DNA from: an uncultured Lachnospiraceae bacterium | Lineage (GTDB): Bacteria > Bacillota > Clostridia > Lachnospirales > Lachnospiraceae | Length of the DNA stretch: 5,207 bases | Direction of reading: 5' to 3' | Assembly (NCBI GenBank): GCA_902803015.1 | Contig: CADCOL010000078.1 | Span: 1 to 5,207 of the forward strand | The notes under the pieces: generated by a model | Database searches by the model: none | The model's input: the letters and a program-made list of their open reading frames with translations, nothing else | Told to the model about the DNA's origin: nothing | Shown: in pieces, positions 1 through 5,207 of the stretch | Layout of the letters: every line of letters starts with the position of its first letter | Position numbering within the stretch: the stretch's first letter is position 1 | Translations under genes and position numbers: made by a program

Positions 1-180
1 GTATCCGCCCATGTACTTTGCAGCGCCTTCGGAAGTCTGGATGATAACCGGTGTATTGGTCTCCTGAACTGCCTTAAGAATGCACTGGGTCCACTCTAAG
101 TTGTTGGTGTTGAAAGCCGGAATTGCATAGTGGCCTTCTTTTGCCTTGTTAATCATTTCTGTAGCAGAAACTAATGCCAT
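1..180 (-). CDS. fba: Class II fructose-bisphosphate aldolase, N-terminal part (runs off left edge)
   Basis: This cytoplasmic zinc-dependent aldolase interconverts fructose 1,6-bisphosphate with dihydroxyacetone phosphate and glyceraldehyde 3-phosphate in glycolysis and gluconeogenesis. Only the first 60 residues are visible, beginning MALVSATEMINKAKEGHYAI. The segment AIPAFNTNNLEWTQ (residues 19-32) and the stretch TSEGAAKYMGGY (residues 49-60) are the usual first-strand and SEGAGKYMGG-like signatures of class II aldolases. The zinc-binding histidines and the rest of the barrel lie outside the window, as the family is normally about 280-310 residues long. The ATG at 180 is well supported, with GGAGG at 189-193 and an 8-base spacer. 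The gene follows the lysA unit in the same direction but has its own promoter-like sequence and a long A/T-rich leader, so it is probably transcribed separately. Assignment as class II aldolase is firm; a related tagatose-bisphosphate aldolase of the same fold cannot be excluded from 60 residues. Confidence 0.9.
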   Translation of the reverse strand, partial: MALVSATEMINKAKEGHYAIPAFNTNNLEWTQCILKAVQETNTPVIIQTSEGAAKYMGGY

Positions 181-188
181 AATTTTAT

Positions 189-193
189 CCTCC
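189..193 (-). promoter_or_regulatory. Ribosome binding site of the aldolase gene
   Basis: GGAGG on the minus strand lies 8 bases upstream of the ATG at 180. This is a near-ideal Shine-Dalgarno sequence and fixes the start. Confidence 0.85.
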
Positions 194-208
194 GTTTTTA
201 TTTATTTG

Positions 209-227
209 TTAACAGATAAACTGTCAA
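209..227 (-). promoter_or_regulatory. Stem-loop in the aldolase mRNA leader
   Basis: Read on the minus strand, TTGACAG (227-221), loop TTTAT, CTGTTAA (215-209) can form a 7-bp stem in RNA, with one G-U pair and a 5-base loop. It ends 15 bases upstream of the GGAGG. No T-run follows it, so it is not a terminator. A 5' stabilising or translation-modulating hairpin is one possibility. The TTGACA within it resembles a -35 box, but a start fired from it would fall at the ribosome binding site, so a promoter reading is unlikely. Confidence 0.45.
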
Positions 228-240
228 TCTCGCAAAGAAG

Positions 241-269
241 ATTATATCCTATTTCGAAATAAAAGAAAA
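241..269 (-). promoter_or_regulatory. Probable promoter of the aldolase gene
   Basis: A perfect TATAAT -10 box lies at 246-241 on the minus strand. A weak -35 (TTTTCT, 269-264) sits 17 bases upstream. A transcript would begin near 234 and carry a leader of about 54 bases. The spacer contains the perfect 10-bp palindrome ATTTCGAAAT at 251-260, which could be a regulator site or chance in A/T-rich sequence. The remainder of 181-312 shows no gene. The T-run at 298-292 downstream of the papain-like gene lacks a convincing GC-rich stem, so I do not call a terminator there. Confidence 0.5.
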
Positions 270-312
270 GATTTCACGAAAAAGAAAACCTAAAAAAACT
301 GTGAAGTCCGTC

Positions 313-888
313 CTAGTACCGATGGTAGCCTTCCGTCACGCAATACTTATTCCAGTAATCGCGAAGTTCTCCCTCGTAAATCGGAATAAACCCTTCCGCC
401 CCGATAAAATCAATCACATCCACTTTACGATAATTCTTGTCCGTAAAATGTACGCCGATATGCTGCAGAATTCTTCCGACATACTGTGTACAGTAATACG
501 CATTCGGAAAATACGGATACCGGTTCCAGTTCGCCGCTATGATTCCGATCATGTTATACGGCAGTTTCCTGTGAACCTCCCAGGACTTGCGGACGATTCT
601 TACCGCTTCCCGGTACTGTCCTTCCGTAACCTTTACTTCATAGATGAGTATTTTTGTATGCGGAAACCGTCTGTATACATTCCTGTCCGGAATTTCATGC
701 ACCAGTCCGCCCGGATAAATCATCCACTTACAAAGCCTTCCGAAGCTGTACATATGATGCAGTCTCCGATCGAGAGAAATCGAAACATGCGAAAACTCGC
801 TTTTCTCCCTTCTTCGAATCAGTCTGGACGGAAGCGTTCCGGTCATGGATACAATCACGTAAAGACTTTTATTCTTTTCGCCATCCAT
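313..888 (-). CDS. Permuted papain-fold (NlpC/P60, YiiX-like) cysteine hydrolase-like protein
   Basis: This 191-residue protein has no obvious signal peptide or long membrane helix, so it is probably cytoplasmic. It looks like a circularly permuted papain/NlpC-P60-type protein. An N-terminal strand (LYVIVSMTGT, 9-18) is followed by the histidine motif EFSHVSISLD (H34) and by MYSFGR (46-51) and GGLVHE (60-65). A later helix carries the candidate nucleophile Cys133 in YYCTQYVGRIL. This His-before-Cys order is the mark of the permuted subgroup (YiiX/YebB and LRAT relatives). These proteins are thought to act on amide or thioester bonds, but the substrate here is unknown. The ATG at 888 is the only start possible: an in-frame TAG lies at 898-900. 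AGGAG at 908-904 overlaps the lysA stop, with an unusually long 15-base spacer, which suggests coupled and perhaps weak translation. The gene is 19 bases downstream of lysA, so the two are probably co-transcribed. The fold call is fairly good; the function is not known. Confidence 0.75.
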   Translation of the reverse strand: MDGEKNKSLYVIVSMTGTLPSRLIRRREKSEFSHVSISLDRRLHHMYSFGRLCKWMIYPGGLVHEIPDRNVYRRFPHTKILIYEVKVTEGQYREAVRIVRKSWEVHRKLPYNMIGIIAANWNRYPYFPNAYYCTQYVGRILQHIGVHFTDKNYRKVDVIDFIGAEGFIPIYEGELRDYWNKYCVTEGYHRY

Positions 889-903
889 TGCTGTTTGCTA
901 ACA

Positions 904-908
904 CTCCT
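904..908 (-). promoter_or_regulatory. Ribosome binding site of the papain-like gene, overlapping the lysA stop
   Basis: AGGAG on the minus strand shares its first base with the last base of the lysA TAA stop (910-908). It is 15 bases from the ATG at 888, longer than the usual 5-9. A ribosome ending lysA translation would stand over this site, which favours translational coupling. Confidence 0.55.
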
Positions 909-2158
909 TATTCTTCGAACATCGCGAACATTTCTTCATAGGTTTCGCGTCTGCGAACCAGTTTGGCCGTTCCGTCCTTCGTAATCATTACTTCCGCCGC
1001 TCTGCGTCTTGTATTGTAATTCGAGCTCATGGAGAAGCCGTATGCACCGGCATCCAGAACGCAAACGAGGTCGCCCCTTTGAATCTTCGGCAGATTTCTG
1101 TCTTTTGCAAGCAAATCGCCGGATTCGCAGATATTGCCGGTTACGTATACATTCTCGCGTTCTCCGTCCGTTACGGCTTTGCCGTCGCGAAGAATCTCGA
1201 TATCATGCCAGGAATCGTAAAGAGTCGGTCTTGCAAGCACGTTCATACCGATATCGGTTCCGGCATATTTGTTTCCGTAGTTCTGTTTTACCGCATGTAC
1301 GCGTCCTAAAATCACGCCGCCTTCCGCAACGCAGTAACGTCCCGGTTCGCTCTTGAAAAGAGGAATGTTGTCCGGATGTCTTTCCACATAGGCATCGAGA
1401 AGCGCCGTAAATCTTGCGGAGAAGCTCTCCATGTCAAACTTTGCCTCATCATCCAGCTTGTGATACGGAATACCGTATCCGCCGCCGAAATCGATGTACT
1501 CGAGTTCGTCGAATTTTTCCGCAATGCGAAGGAAGTTTTCCACCGCATCGAGGAACGGCTGCGGATCCAGATACTGGCTTCCTACATGCTGGTTAATCTC
1601 GGCGATATGTAAATCGTATTTCTTTGCGATGTCAAAAATCGCATCCACGTCATGCTCTTCAATCCCGAACTTGGTCTTCTTGCCCGCGGTAACCACCTTC
1701 TCATGATGACCTGCGCCGACACCGGGATTGATACGAACGGAGCATTTGCCGCCCGGATTTAATGTTCCGAAAAGTTCAAGCTGCTCCAAGCTGTCCAGAC
1801 TCGTCATGATATTGTTGTCGATGGCATACTTAAGCTCTTCTTCCGAAACATTGTTCGGTACGAAGAAAATGCGGTCCGAAGGAAATCCCGCCTTCTTTAA
1901 AAGCATCATTTCGCCGACGCTCATCGCATCCGCATTCAGTCCTTCTTCCAGTGCTATTTTCAGAATGCTTAAATTGCTGTTGGCCTTCATGGAAAAATTC
2001 GCACGATACGGATACTTTGTAATAACATTCGCTACCGCTCTCATATGTTCACGAAGATTCTCCTCGTTATACACATAAAGCGGGGTGTCATATTTCTGTG
2101 CCAGTAATTCCGGATTCTCTTTTCCGAAGAATCCGCTTTCTTCAACATAAGATTTCAT
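908..2158 (-). CDS. lysA: Diaminopimelate decarboxylase
   Basis: This PLP enzyme decarboxylates meso-2,6-diaminopimelate to L-lysine and CO2, the last step of lysine biosynthesis, and so draws on the same diaminopimelate pool as peptidoglycan synthesis. The 416-residue length is normal for the family. It has the fold-type III alanine-racemase-like barrel. Lys58 in FSMKANSN is the PLP Schiff-base lysine, His191 is in QHVGSQ, and the glycine loop GGGYG (225-229) and EPGRY (271-275) bind phosphate and cofactor. The C-terminal beta domain supplies CESGD (344-348, catalytic Cys/Glu pair) and DAGAYGFSMSSNYN (369-382), with a substrate-contacting tyrosine at 373. All expected active-site motifs are intact. 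The ATG at 2158 is preceded by GAGGG (2170-2166) with a 7-base spacer. It heads a probable two-gene unit with the papain-like gene. A related PLP decarboxylase such as carboxynorspermidine decarboxylase is less likely given the CESGD and length. Confidence 0.95.
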   Translation of the reverse strand: MKSYVEESGFFGKENPELLAQKYDTPLYVYNEENLREHMRAVANVITKYPYRANFSMKANSNLSILKIALEEGLNADAMSVGEMMLLKKAGFPSDRIFFVPNNVSEEELKYAIDNNIMTSLDSLEQLELFGTLNPGGKCSVRINPGVGAGHHEKVVTAGKKTKFGIEEHDVDAIFDIAKKYDLHIAEINQHVGSQYLDPQPFLDAVENFLRIAEKFDELEYIDFGGGYGIPYHKLDDEAKFDMESFSARFTALLDAYVERHPDNIPLFKSEPGRYCVAEGGVILGRVHAVKQNYGNKYAGTDIGMNVLARPTLYDSWHDIEILRDGKAVTDGERENVYVTGNICESGDLLAKDRNLPKIQRGDLVCVLDAGAYGFSMSSNYNTRRRAAEVMITKDGTAKLVRRRETYEEMFAMFEE

Positions 2159-2165
2159 GGTTTTG

Positions 2166-2170
2166 CCCTC
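2166..2170 (-). promoter_or_regulatory. Ribosome binding site of lysA
   Basis: GAGGG on the minus strand lies 7 bases before the ATG at 2158 and supports that start. Confidence 0.75.
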
Positions 2171-2219
2171 ATTTACCGCATTAAACTAAATCCGTTTCAA
2201 TCAAATAAAAACATTGAAT

Positions 2220-2248
2220 AAGATAACATTTTTAGCGGGTTTTGTCAA
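2220..2248 (-). promoter_or_regulatory. lysA promoter with extended -10
   Basis: On the minus strand a perfect -35 TTGACA (2248-2243) is followed after exactly 17 bases by TATCTT (2225-2220). The TATCTT is preceded by TGT, giving an extended -10 (TGnTATCTT). Transcription would begin near 2213, leaving a leader of about 54 bases. That is far too short for a lysine riboswitch or a T-box, so any lysine control must act through a protein or elsewhere. Confidence 0.75.
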
Positions 2249-2250
2249 AA
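2240..2250. promoter_or_regulatory. Operator-like inverted repeat over both divergent promoters
   Basis: TTTTGTCAAAA is a perfect inverted repeat with 5-base arms around one central base. It covers the lysA -35 box and lies just upstream of the -10 box of the rightward gene. A protein bound here could block both promoters. The repeat is short and A/T-rich, and part of its symmetry comes from the TTGACA itself, so it may be fortuitous. Confidence 0.3.
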
Positions 2251-2256
2251 TACGTG

Positions 2257-2262
2257 TATAAT
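2257..2262 (+). promoter_or_regulatory. Probable -10 box of the LigB/MEMO-like gene
   Basis: A perfect TATAAT lies 27 bases upstream of the ATG at 2290, giving a predicted start near 2269 and a leader of about 20 bases. No good -35 is found 16-19 bases upstream (AGCGGG at the 17-base position), so the promoter is probably weak or activator-dependent. TTGTCA at 2242-2247 is only 9 bases away and cannot serve as its -35. Confidence 0.5.
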
Positions 2263-2276
2263 AAATTACAGGAAAC

Positions 2277-2281
2277 GGAGG
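2277..2281 (+). promoter_or_regulatory. Ribosome binding site fixing the start at 2290
   Basis: GGAGG lies 8 bases before the ATG at 2290. This site rules out the longer reading from the TTG at 2242, which would begin upstream of the promoter -10 box. Confidence 0.85.
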
Positions 2282-2289
2282 ATTTGATT

Positions 2290-3093
2290 ATGGCGATTCT
2301 TGCAGCATTTATGGTTCCCCATCCGCCCCTGATCGTACCGGCGGTCGGACGCGGCGAGGAAAAACAGGTTCAGACCACAATAGACAGTTACGAACGCGTT
2401 GCAAAAGAGATTGCGGCGCTTAAGCCCGACACCATTGTAATCTCCTCCCCGCATGCGGTATTGTACCGGGATTATTTCCATATTTCTCCCGGGGAAAATG
2501 CATCCGGTTCATTTGCGCGCTTTCGCGCACCGGAAGTGCGCTTTTCCGAAAACTACGATACCGGACTGGTTGCTGAGATTTCAAAGCTTGCAAAGGAATG
2601 CCGGCTTCCTGCCGGAACCGAAGGGGAACTGGACCGGACACTCGATCACGGAACCATGGTGCCGCTTTATTTTATCCGAAAACACTATACCGAAGGACGA
2701 ATCATCCGCGTCGGTTTGTCCGGCCTTTCGTATGAAGATCATTACAAACTGGGGCAGCTGATTCAGAAAGCCGCAGATAACCTCGGACGGCGCGTCGTTT
2801 ATGTGGCAAGCGGCGATTTGTCGCACAAACTGCAGCACTACGGACCGTACGGATTCGTAAAAGAAGGCCCCGAATACGATGCAAAACTAATGGAAGTCTG
2901 CTCGCAGGGGGCCTTAAAAGAACTTATGGATTTCGATGAGGATTTCTGTGATGCGGCCGCGGAATGCGGACACCGCTCCTTCGTAATCATGGCAGGTGCG
3001 CTGGACGGAATCCGGATTCGTGCGACAAAGTTTTCCCACGAAGACGTCACCGGCGTCGGTTACGGAATCTGCAGTTTCTATCCTCAGGAATAG
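2290..3093 (+). CDS. Stand-alone class III extradiol dioxygenase (LigB)/MEMO-like protein
   Basis: This 267-residue soluble protein has the LigB/MEMO fold. It matches the N-terminal domain found in AmmeMemoRadiSam system protein A of many clostridia. Candidate metal ligands and catalytic residues are His11 in VPHPPLIVP, His55 in ISSPHAV, His120 in LDHGTMVPLYFI, His179 in ASGDLSHKL, and Glu225/His228 in AAECGHRS, the positions expected in class III extradiol enzymes. True ring-cleaving LigB enzymes use Fe(II) to open catechols, but the family members tied to AMMECR1 and a radical SAM protein have no settled reaction. In the fused homologues I recall, an AMMECR1 domain follows directly after this point. 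Here the protein ends at SFYPQE and a terminator follows, with no AMMECR1 remnant. No radical SAM partner is visible in the window. It is transcribed alone, divergent from lysA and convergent with the CoA-enzyme genes. Fold assignment is strong; function is unknown. Confidence 0.85.
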   Translation: MAILAAFMVPHPPLIVPAVGRGEEKQVQTTIDSYERVAKEIAALKPDTIVISSPHAVLYRDYFHISPGENASGSFARFRAPEVRFSENYDTGLVAEISKLAKECRLPAGTEGELDRTLDHGTMVPLYFIRKHYTEGRIIRVGLSGLSYEDHYKLGQLIQKAADNLGRRVVYVASGDLSHKLQHYGPYGFVKEGPEYDAKLMEVCSQGALKELMDFDEDFCDAAAECGHRSFVIMAGALDGIRIRATKFSHEDVTGVGYGICSFYPQE

Positions 3094-3115
3094 ATTTTAT
3101 CTTTAAGAAACTTTC

Positions 3116-4399
3116 CTAAAGCTCCTGCTTTGCATTGGCAAGCAGGAGTTTTATTCTGTTCTGCTGGTTAATCTCACTCGCGGATGCATCGTAATCGATG
3201 GCAATTAAGTTCACGCCCGGATTACGCTCTTTCACCACCTTCATGACACCCTTGCCGACAATATGGTTCGGCAGGCATCCGAAGGGCTGCGTAATGACGA
3301 TATTGTTCGTGCCGCGGTCGATATGCTCTACCATCTCGGCTACGAGAAGCCAGCCCTCGCCCATTTTTACCCCGTAGTTTACGTACGGCTTCGCGAGTGC
3401 CACGGTATGCGCAAACGGTGTCGGCGCGTCAAAATCACTCTCTTTATGGATGGCATCGATAATATCCTGCTGTTTCTTTACAAAAATTTTATACGCAAGA
3501 CGCAGGATGCCGATGCTCTTTTTGTGGATGCGGTACATATCGTACTCAAGGACACGTCCGTAAATATAGAACAGGGCAAAATCCATAAGCCCAGCCATAT
3601 TCGGCTCCGCGCCTTCCTCGATTAAGTAGTTCTCCAGGAAACGGTTTGCAAGGGGCGAGAACTTTACATAGATTTCGCCGACGATGCCGACCTTTACTTT
3701 CTCAATGCCGTCAAGTTCAATGGTCTTGTAATCCCGGATGATATCGACATAGGTCTTCTTAATCTTCGAATACGGCAGAATGCCGGGTTTCTTAAGCTGC
3801 TCGACGCAGAGTTTCGTCCATTTGTCCGCCATCGCTTCCGCTTCGCCCTTATGCACTTCGTGCGCCTTGACCTGATTGCAGAGCACCATCAGCACATCGC
3901 CGTAGATGACCGAATAAAGCATTCTTCGCATCATCGGGATGCTTAATTTGAATCCGGAGTTTTTCTCAAGTCCCACGAAGTTTAAGGAAATAACCGGAAT
4001 GTAGCCGTAGCCTGCTTTGACAAGTGCCTTTCGGATTAAGGAAATGTAATTGGATGCACGGCATCCGCCGCCGGTCTGCGTAAAGAAAAGCGCGGTTTTA
4101 TGCACATCGTAGTTTCCGGAATTCAGTGCCGAAATAAACTGTCCGACTACCAAAGTCGCCGGATAGCACGCATCGTTATGCACGTATTTTAAACCGGTGT
4201 CGATGACTTCCTTGCCCGTATTCTCGAGAAGTTCCGCATGATACCCGTATGCATTAAGAAGCGCCGCCAGCATTTTTAAATGCCGCGGAAGCATGGTGGG
4301 AATCAGGATGCGGTAATCCTTCTTCATCTCTTTTGTAAATTCAACTCTGCCCTGTTCGTCCATGATACTGTATTCTTTCTTTCGTGCGAAAATTCGCAC
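3116..4399 (-). CDS. CoA-dehydratase/activase-related protein, C-terminal (COG3581-like) part
   Basis: This reading frame of up to 427 residues matches the C-terminal section of the large 2-hydroxyacyl-CoA dehydratase/activase-related proteins of anaerobes. Conserved blocks are NDACYP (C78), TQTGGGCRASNY (C113), GIVGEIYVKFSPLAN (238-252), GEGW (347-350), QPFGCLPNH (C375) and AIDYDASASEINQ (400-412). The cysteines are likely [Fe-S] ligands. Relatives couple ATP hydrolysis by an actin-fold activase to electron transfer at low potential, but the substrate here is unknown. It ends with TAG at 3118-3116. The start is uncertain: GTG at 4399 lies six bases after the upstream stop, with a weak AGAAG 12 bases before it and its first bases in a hairpin. 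The ATG at 4363 (residue 13) is a good alternative, also without a clear binding site. The frame is the same as that of the upstream gene, so the pair may be one interrupted gene. Homology begins only after about residue 19. Confidence 0.8.
   Translation of the reverse strand: MRIFARKKEYSIMDEQGRVEFTKEMKKDYRILIPTMLPRHLKMLAALLNAYGYHAELLENTGKEVIDTGLKYVHNDACYPATLVVGQFISALNSGNYDVHKTALFFTQTGGGCRASNYISLIRKALVKAGYGYIPVISLNFVGLEKNSGFKLSIPMMRRMLYSVIYGDVLMVLCNQVKAHEVHKGEAEAMADKWTKLCVEQLKKPGILPYSKIKKTYVDIIRDYKTIELDGIEKVKVGIVGEIYVKFSPLANRFLENYLIEEGAEPNMAGLMDFALFYIYGRVLEYDMYRIHKKSIGILRLAYKIFVKKQQDIIDAIHKESDFDAPTPFAHTVALAKPYVNYGVKMGEGWLLVAEMVEHIDRGTNNIVITQPFGCLPNHIVGKGVMKVVKERNPGVNLIAIDYDASASEINQQNRIKLLLANAKQEL
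3118..3155 (+). terminator. Rho-independent terminator of the LigB/MEMO-like gene
   Basis: CTCCTGCTT (3122-3130) pairs perfectly with AAGCAGGAG (3140-3148) around a 9-base loop. The next bases, AAAG against TTTT, can lengthen the stem to 13 bp with one G-U pair, and the sequence continues TTTTATT. It begins 25 bases after the TAG stop at 3091-3093. It lies entirely within the last codons of the convergent gene on the minus strand. In the opposite direction it is followed only by CTTT, so it is a weak terminator at best for the minus strand. Confidence 0.85.
4384..4399 (-). promoter_or_regulatory. Hairpin just after the in-frame stop
   Basis: The minus strand reads GTGCGAATTTTCGCAC. It folds as a 6-bp stem GTGCGA/TCGCAC with a 4-base loop, starting six bases after the TAA at 4408-4406. 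No T-run follows, so it is not a normal terminator. It spans the possible GTG start and could affect re-initiation or stop-codon behaviour between the two CoA-enzyme frames. Confidence 0.45.
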
Positions 4400-4405
4400 A
4401 CTGCA

Positions 4406-5207
4406 TTATTTCTTCTCTCTGTCACGCATCTCAAGTGCGCCGAGCAACGATCTTAAGCGGATGTTTACCGCGCTTAAATTGTTGATTTCGTCGATTTTAA
4501 TCTGCGTATAGATGCGGCCCTTGCGCTCTAAAATGGAACGCACCTCATCGGATGTAATCGCATCGATGCCGCAGCCGAAGCTGACAAGCTGTACAAGCTC
4601 CATATCCTCGCGTTCAGTCACGTATTCCGCCGCGGAGTAAAGTCTTGCATGGTAGGTCCACTGGTTCAAAACCTTCGTCGGAATCCTGCCGATGCGGTAT
4701 GCGATACTGTCCTCGGTAATGATTGCGAATCCGAGACTTTCCGCAAGCAGGTCGATACCGTGATTGATTTCCGGATCCACATGGTAAGGACGGCCCGCCA
4801 GAACCATGATCCGCATGCCCTTTTCATTCGCTTCCTTCACGATGCGGTCCGCTTCGGCGCGAAGCTCCTCATGATACTTATGATACAGGTCGAAGCCGTG
4901 ACGGATTGCATGCAGATACTGTGCCTCGGTGAATTTGCCCAGCTTCTCCGGCATCAGCATCATCAGCTCCCTTGCCAGTTCTTTCTCATCGTTGATGTTT
5001 AAAAACGGCTGGAAGTACGTAATCTGCTTTAAAATATCCATATTATCCTTCAAAAGTTCGGGATAATACGCAACAATCGGGCAGTTGTAATGGTTGTCGC
5101 CCGCATTTTCATCCAGGTTATAGGTAAGGCACGGAGCAAAAATCGCATCCACACCGTCTTCGATTAATTTGACGATATGTCCGTGCATAATCTTTGCAGG
5201 ATAGCAC
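4406..5207 (-). CDS. CoA-dehydratase/activase-related protein (COG3580-like), C-terminal end of a gene running off the right edge
   Basis: The 266 visible residues are the end of an open frame that continues beyond the window. The first readable residues, CYPAKI before the Met at 5188, are in frame and match the conserved CYPAK-MHGH motif, so that Met is internal rather than the start. Other conserved features, numbered from the first visible Cys, are IFAPCLTYN (C26), the nearby NCP (C42), AGRPYH (137-142), SFGCGIDAITSDEV (C212) and a terminal KIDE-INNLSAVNIRLRSLL segment. The cysteines and the GCG-D motif resemble those of 2-hydroxyglutaryl-CoA dehydratase subunits. In full-length relatives, which I recall as about 1,400 residues, actin-fold ATPase activase domains lie upstream, off this window. 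The protein stops at TAA (4408-4406), and the COG3581-like part follows in the same frame. The two surely work together, probably as an oxygen-sensitive iron-sulfur electron-transfer or dehydratase-like machine. The substrate is unknown. Confidence 0.8.
   Translation of the reverse strand, partial: CYPAKIMHGHIVKLIEDGVDAIFAPCLTYNLDENAGDNHYNCPIVAYYPELLKDNMDILKQITYFQPFLNINDEKELARELMMLMPEKLGKFTEAQYLHAIRHGFDLYHKYHEELRAEADRIVKEANEKGMRIMVLAGRPYHVDPEINHGIDLLAESLGFAIITEDSIAYRIGRIPTKVLNQWTYHARLYSAAEYVTEREDMELVQLVSFGCGIDAITSDEVRSILERKGRIYTQIKIDEINNLSAVNIRLRSLLGALEMRDREKK

Noticed and set aside
199..227. A second promoter for the aldolase gene using TTGACA at 227-222.
   Set aside because: The matching -10 (TAAATA) is poor, and the transcript would start at the ribosome binding site.
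289..312. Terminator after the papain-like gene at the T-run on the minus strand.
   Set aside because: Seven Ts are present at 298-292, but there is no self-complementary stem directly before them.
301..2078. Several plus-strand open frames opposite the papain-like gene and lysA.
   Set aside because: They are antisense to well-supported genes, have no recognisable motifs and lack good start signals.
2159..2213. A lysine riboswitch or T-box in the lysA leader.
   Set aside because: The predicted leader is only about 54 bases and has no multi-helix structure or terminator hairpin.
2242..2289. Longer N-terminus for the LigB/MEMO-like protein from the TTG at 2242.
   Set aside because: The TTG lies upstream of the probable -10 box, while the ATG at 2290 has an ideal GGAGG and begins the conserved VPHPP region at the usual distance.
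3263..3625. A 120-codon plus-strand frame opposite the COG3581-like gene.
   Set aside because: It is antisense to strongly conserved protein blocks and has no recognisable family features. It is a by-product of codon bias on the other strand.
4341..4406. A 21-codon frame starting at an ATG that overlaps the TAA (TAATG) and ending with TGA, in a different frame from the downstream CoA-enzyme part.
   Set aside because: It has no clear ribosome binding site and runs inside the linker and start of the downstream gene. The overlap is likely chance, although it could compete for re-initiating ribosomes.
4406..4408. Recoding of the internal stop as selenocysteine or pyrrolysine.
   Set aside because: The codon is TAA, not TGA or TAG, so neither known mechanism applies.

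Overview
The window is about 5.2 kb from a low-to-mid GC Gram-positive anaerobe. Clostridia, and most likely Lachnospiraceae, is inferred from strong GGAGG-type ribosome binding sites, A/T-rich intergenic promoters with TTGACA/TATAAT-like boxes, a clostridial-looking class II aldolase and LysA, and a large protein of the 2-hydroxyacyl-CoA dehydratase/activase-related type (COG3580/COG3581) typical of that family. No search was possible, so the taxon is an inference.

Layout, left to right. (1) 1-180, minus strand: the N-terminal 60 codons of a class II fructose-bisphosphate aldolase, running off the left edge, with its own leader and promoter in 181-300. (2) 313-2158, minus strand: a two-gene unit of lysA (diaminopimelate decarboxylase, last step of lysine synthesis) followed 19 bases later by a small circularly permuted papain/NlpC-P60-like protein. 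(3) 2159-2289: a compact divergent promoter region in which the lysA -35 box lies inside the promoter of the rightward gene. (4) 2290-3093, plus strand: a stand-alone class III extradiol dioxygenase (LigB)/MEMO-like protein, followed by a rho-independent terminator that sits inside the end of the convergent neighbour. (5) 3116-5207, minus strand: two consecutive reading frames that together match the C-terminal half of the very large CoA-dehydratase/activase-related protein. The upstream one (COG3580-like) runs off the right edge. The downstream one is COG3581-like.

The most notable observation is at 4384-4408. The two CoA-enzyme reading frames are in the same frame and are separated only by one in-frame TAA. 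A short perfect hairpin begins six bases after that stop. In related anaerobes, as I recall them, these two parts are often one polypeptide, so this is either gene fission at a domain boundary, a recent nonsense mutation, or a stop that is sometimes bypassed. The rest is ordinary core metabolism (glycolysis, lysine/peptidoglycan precursor supply) plus two poorly characterised families. No mobile element, CRISPR array, tRNA or rRNA was seen.
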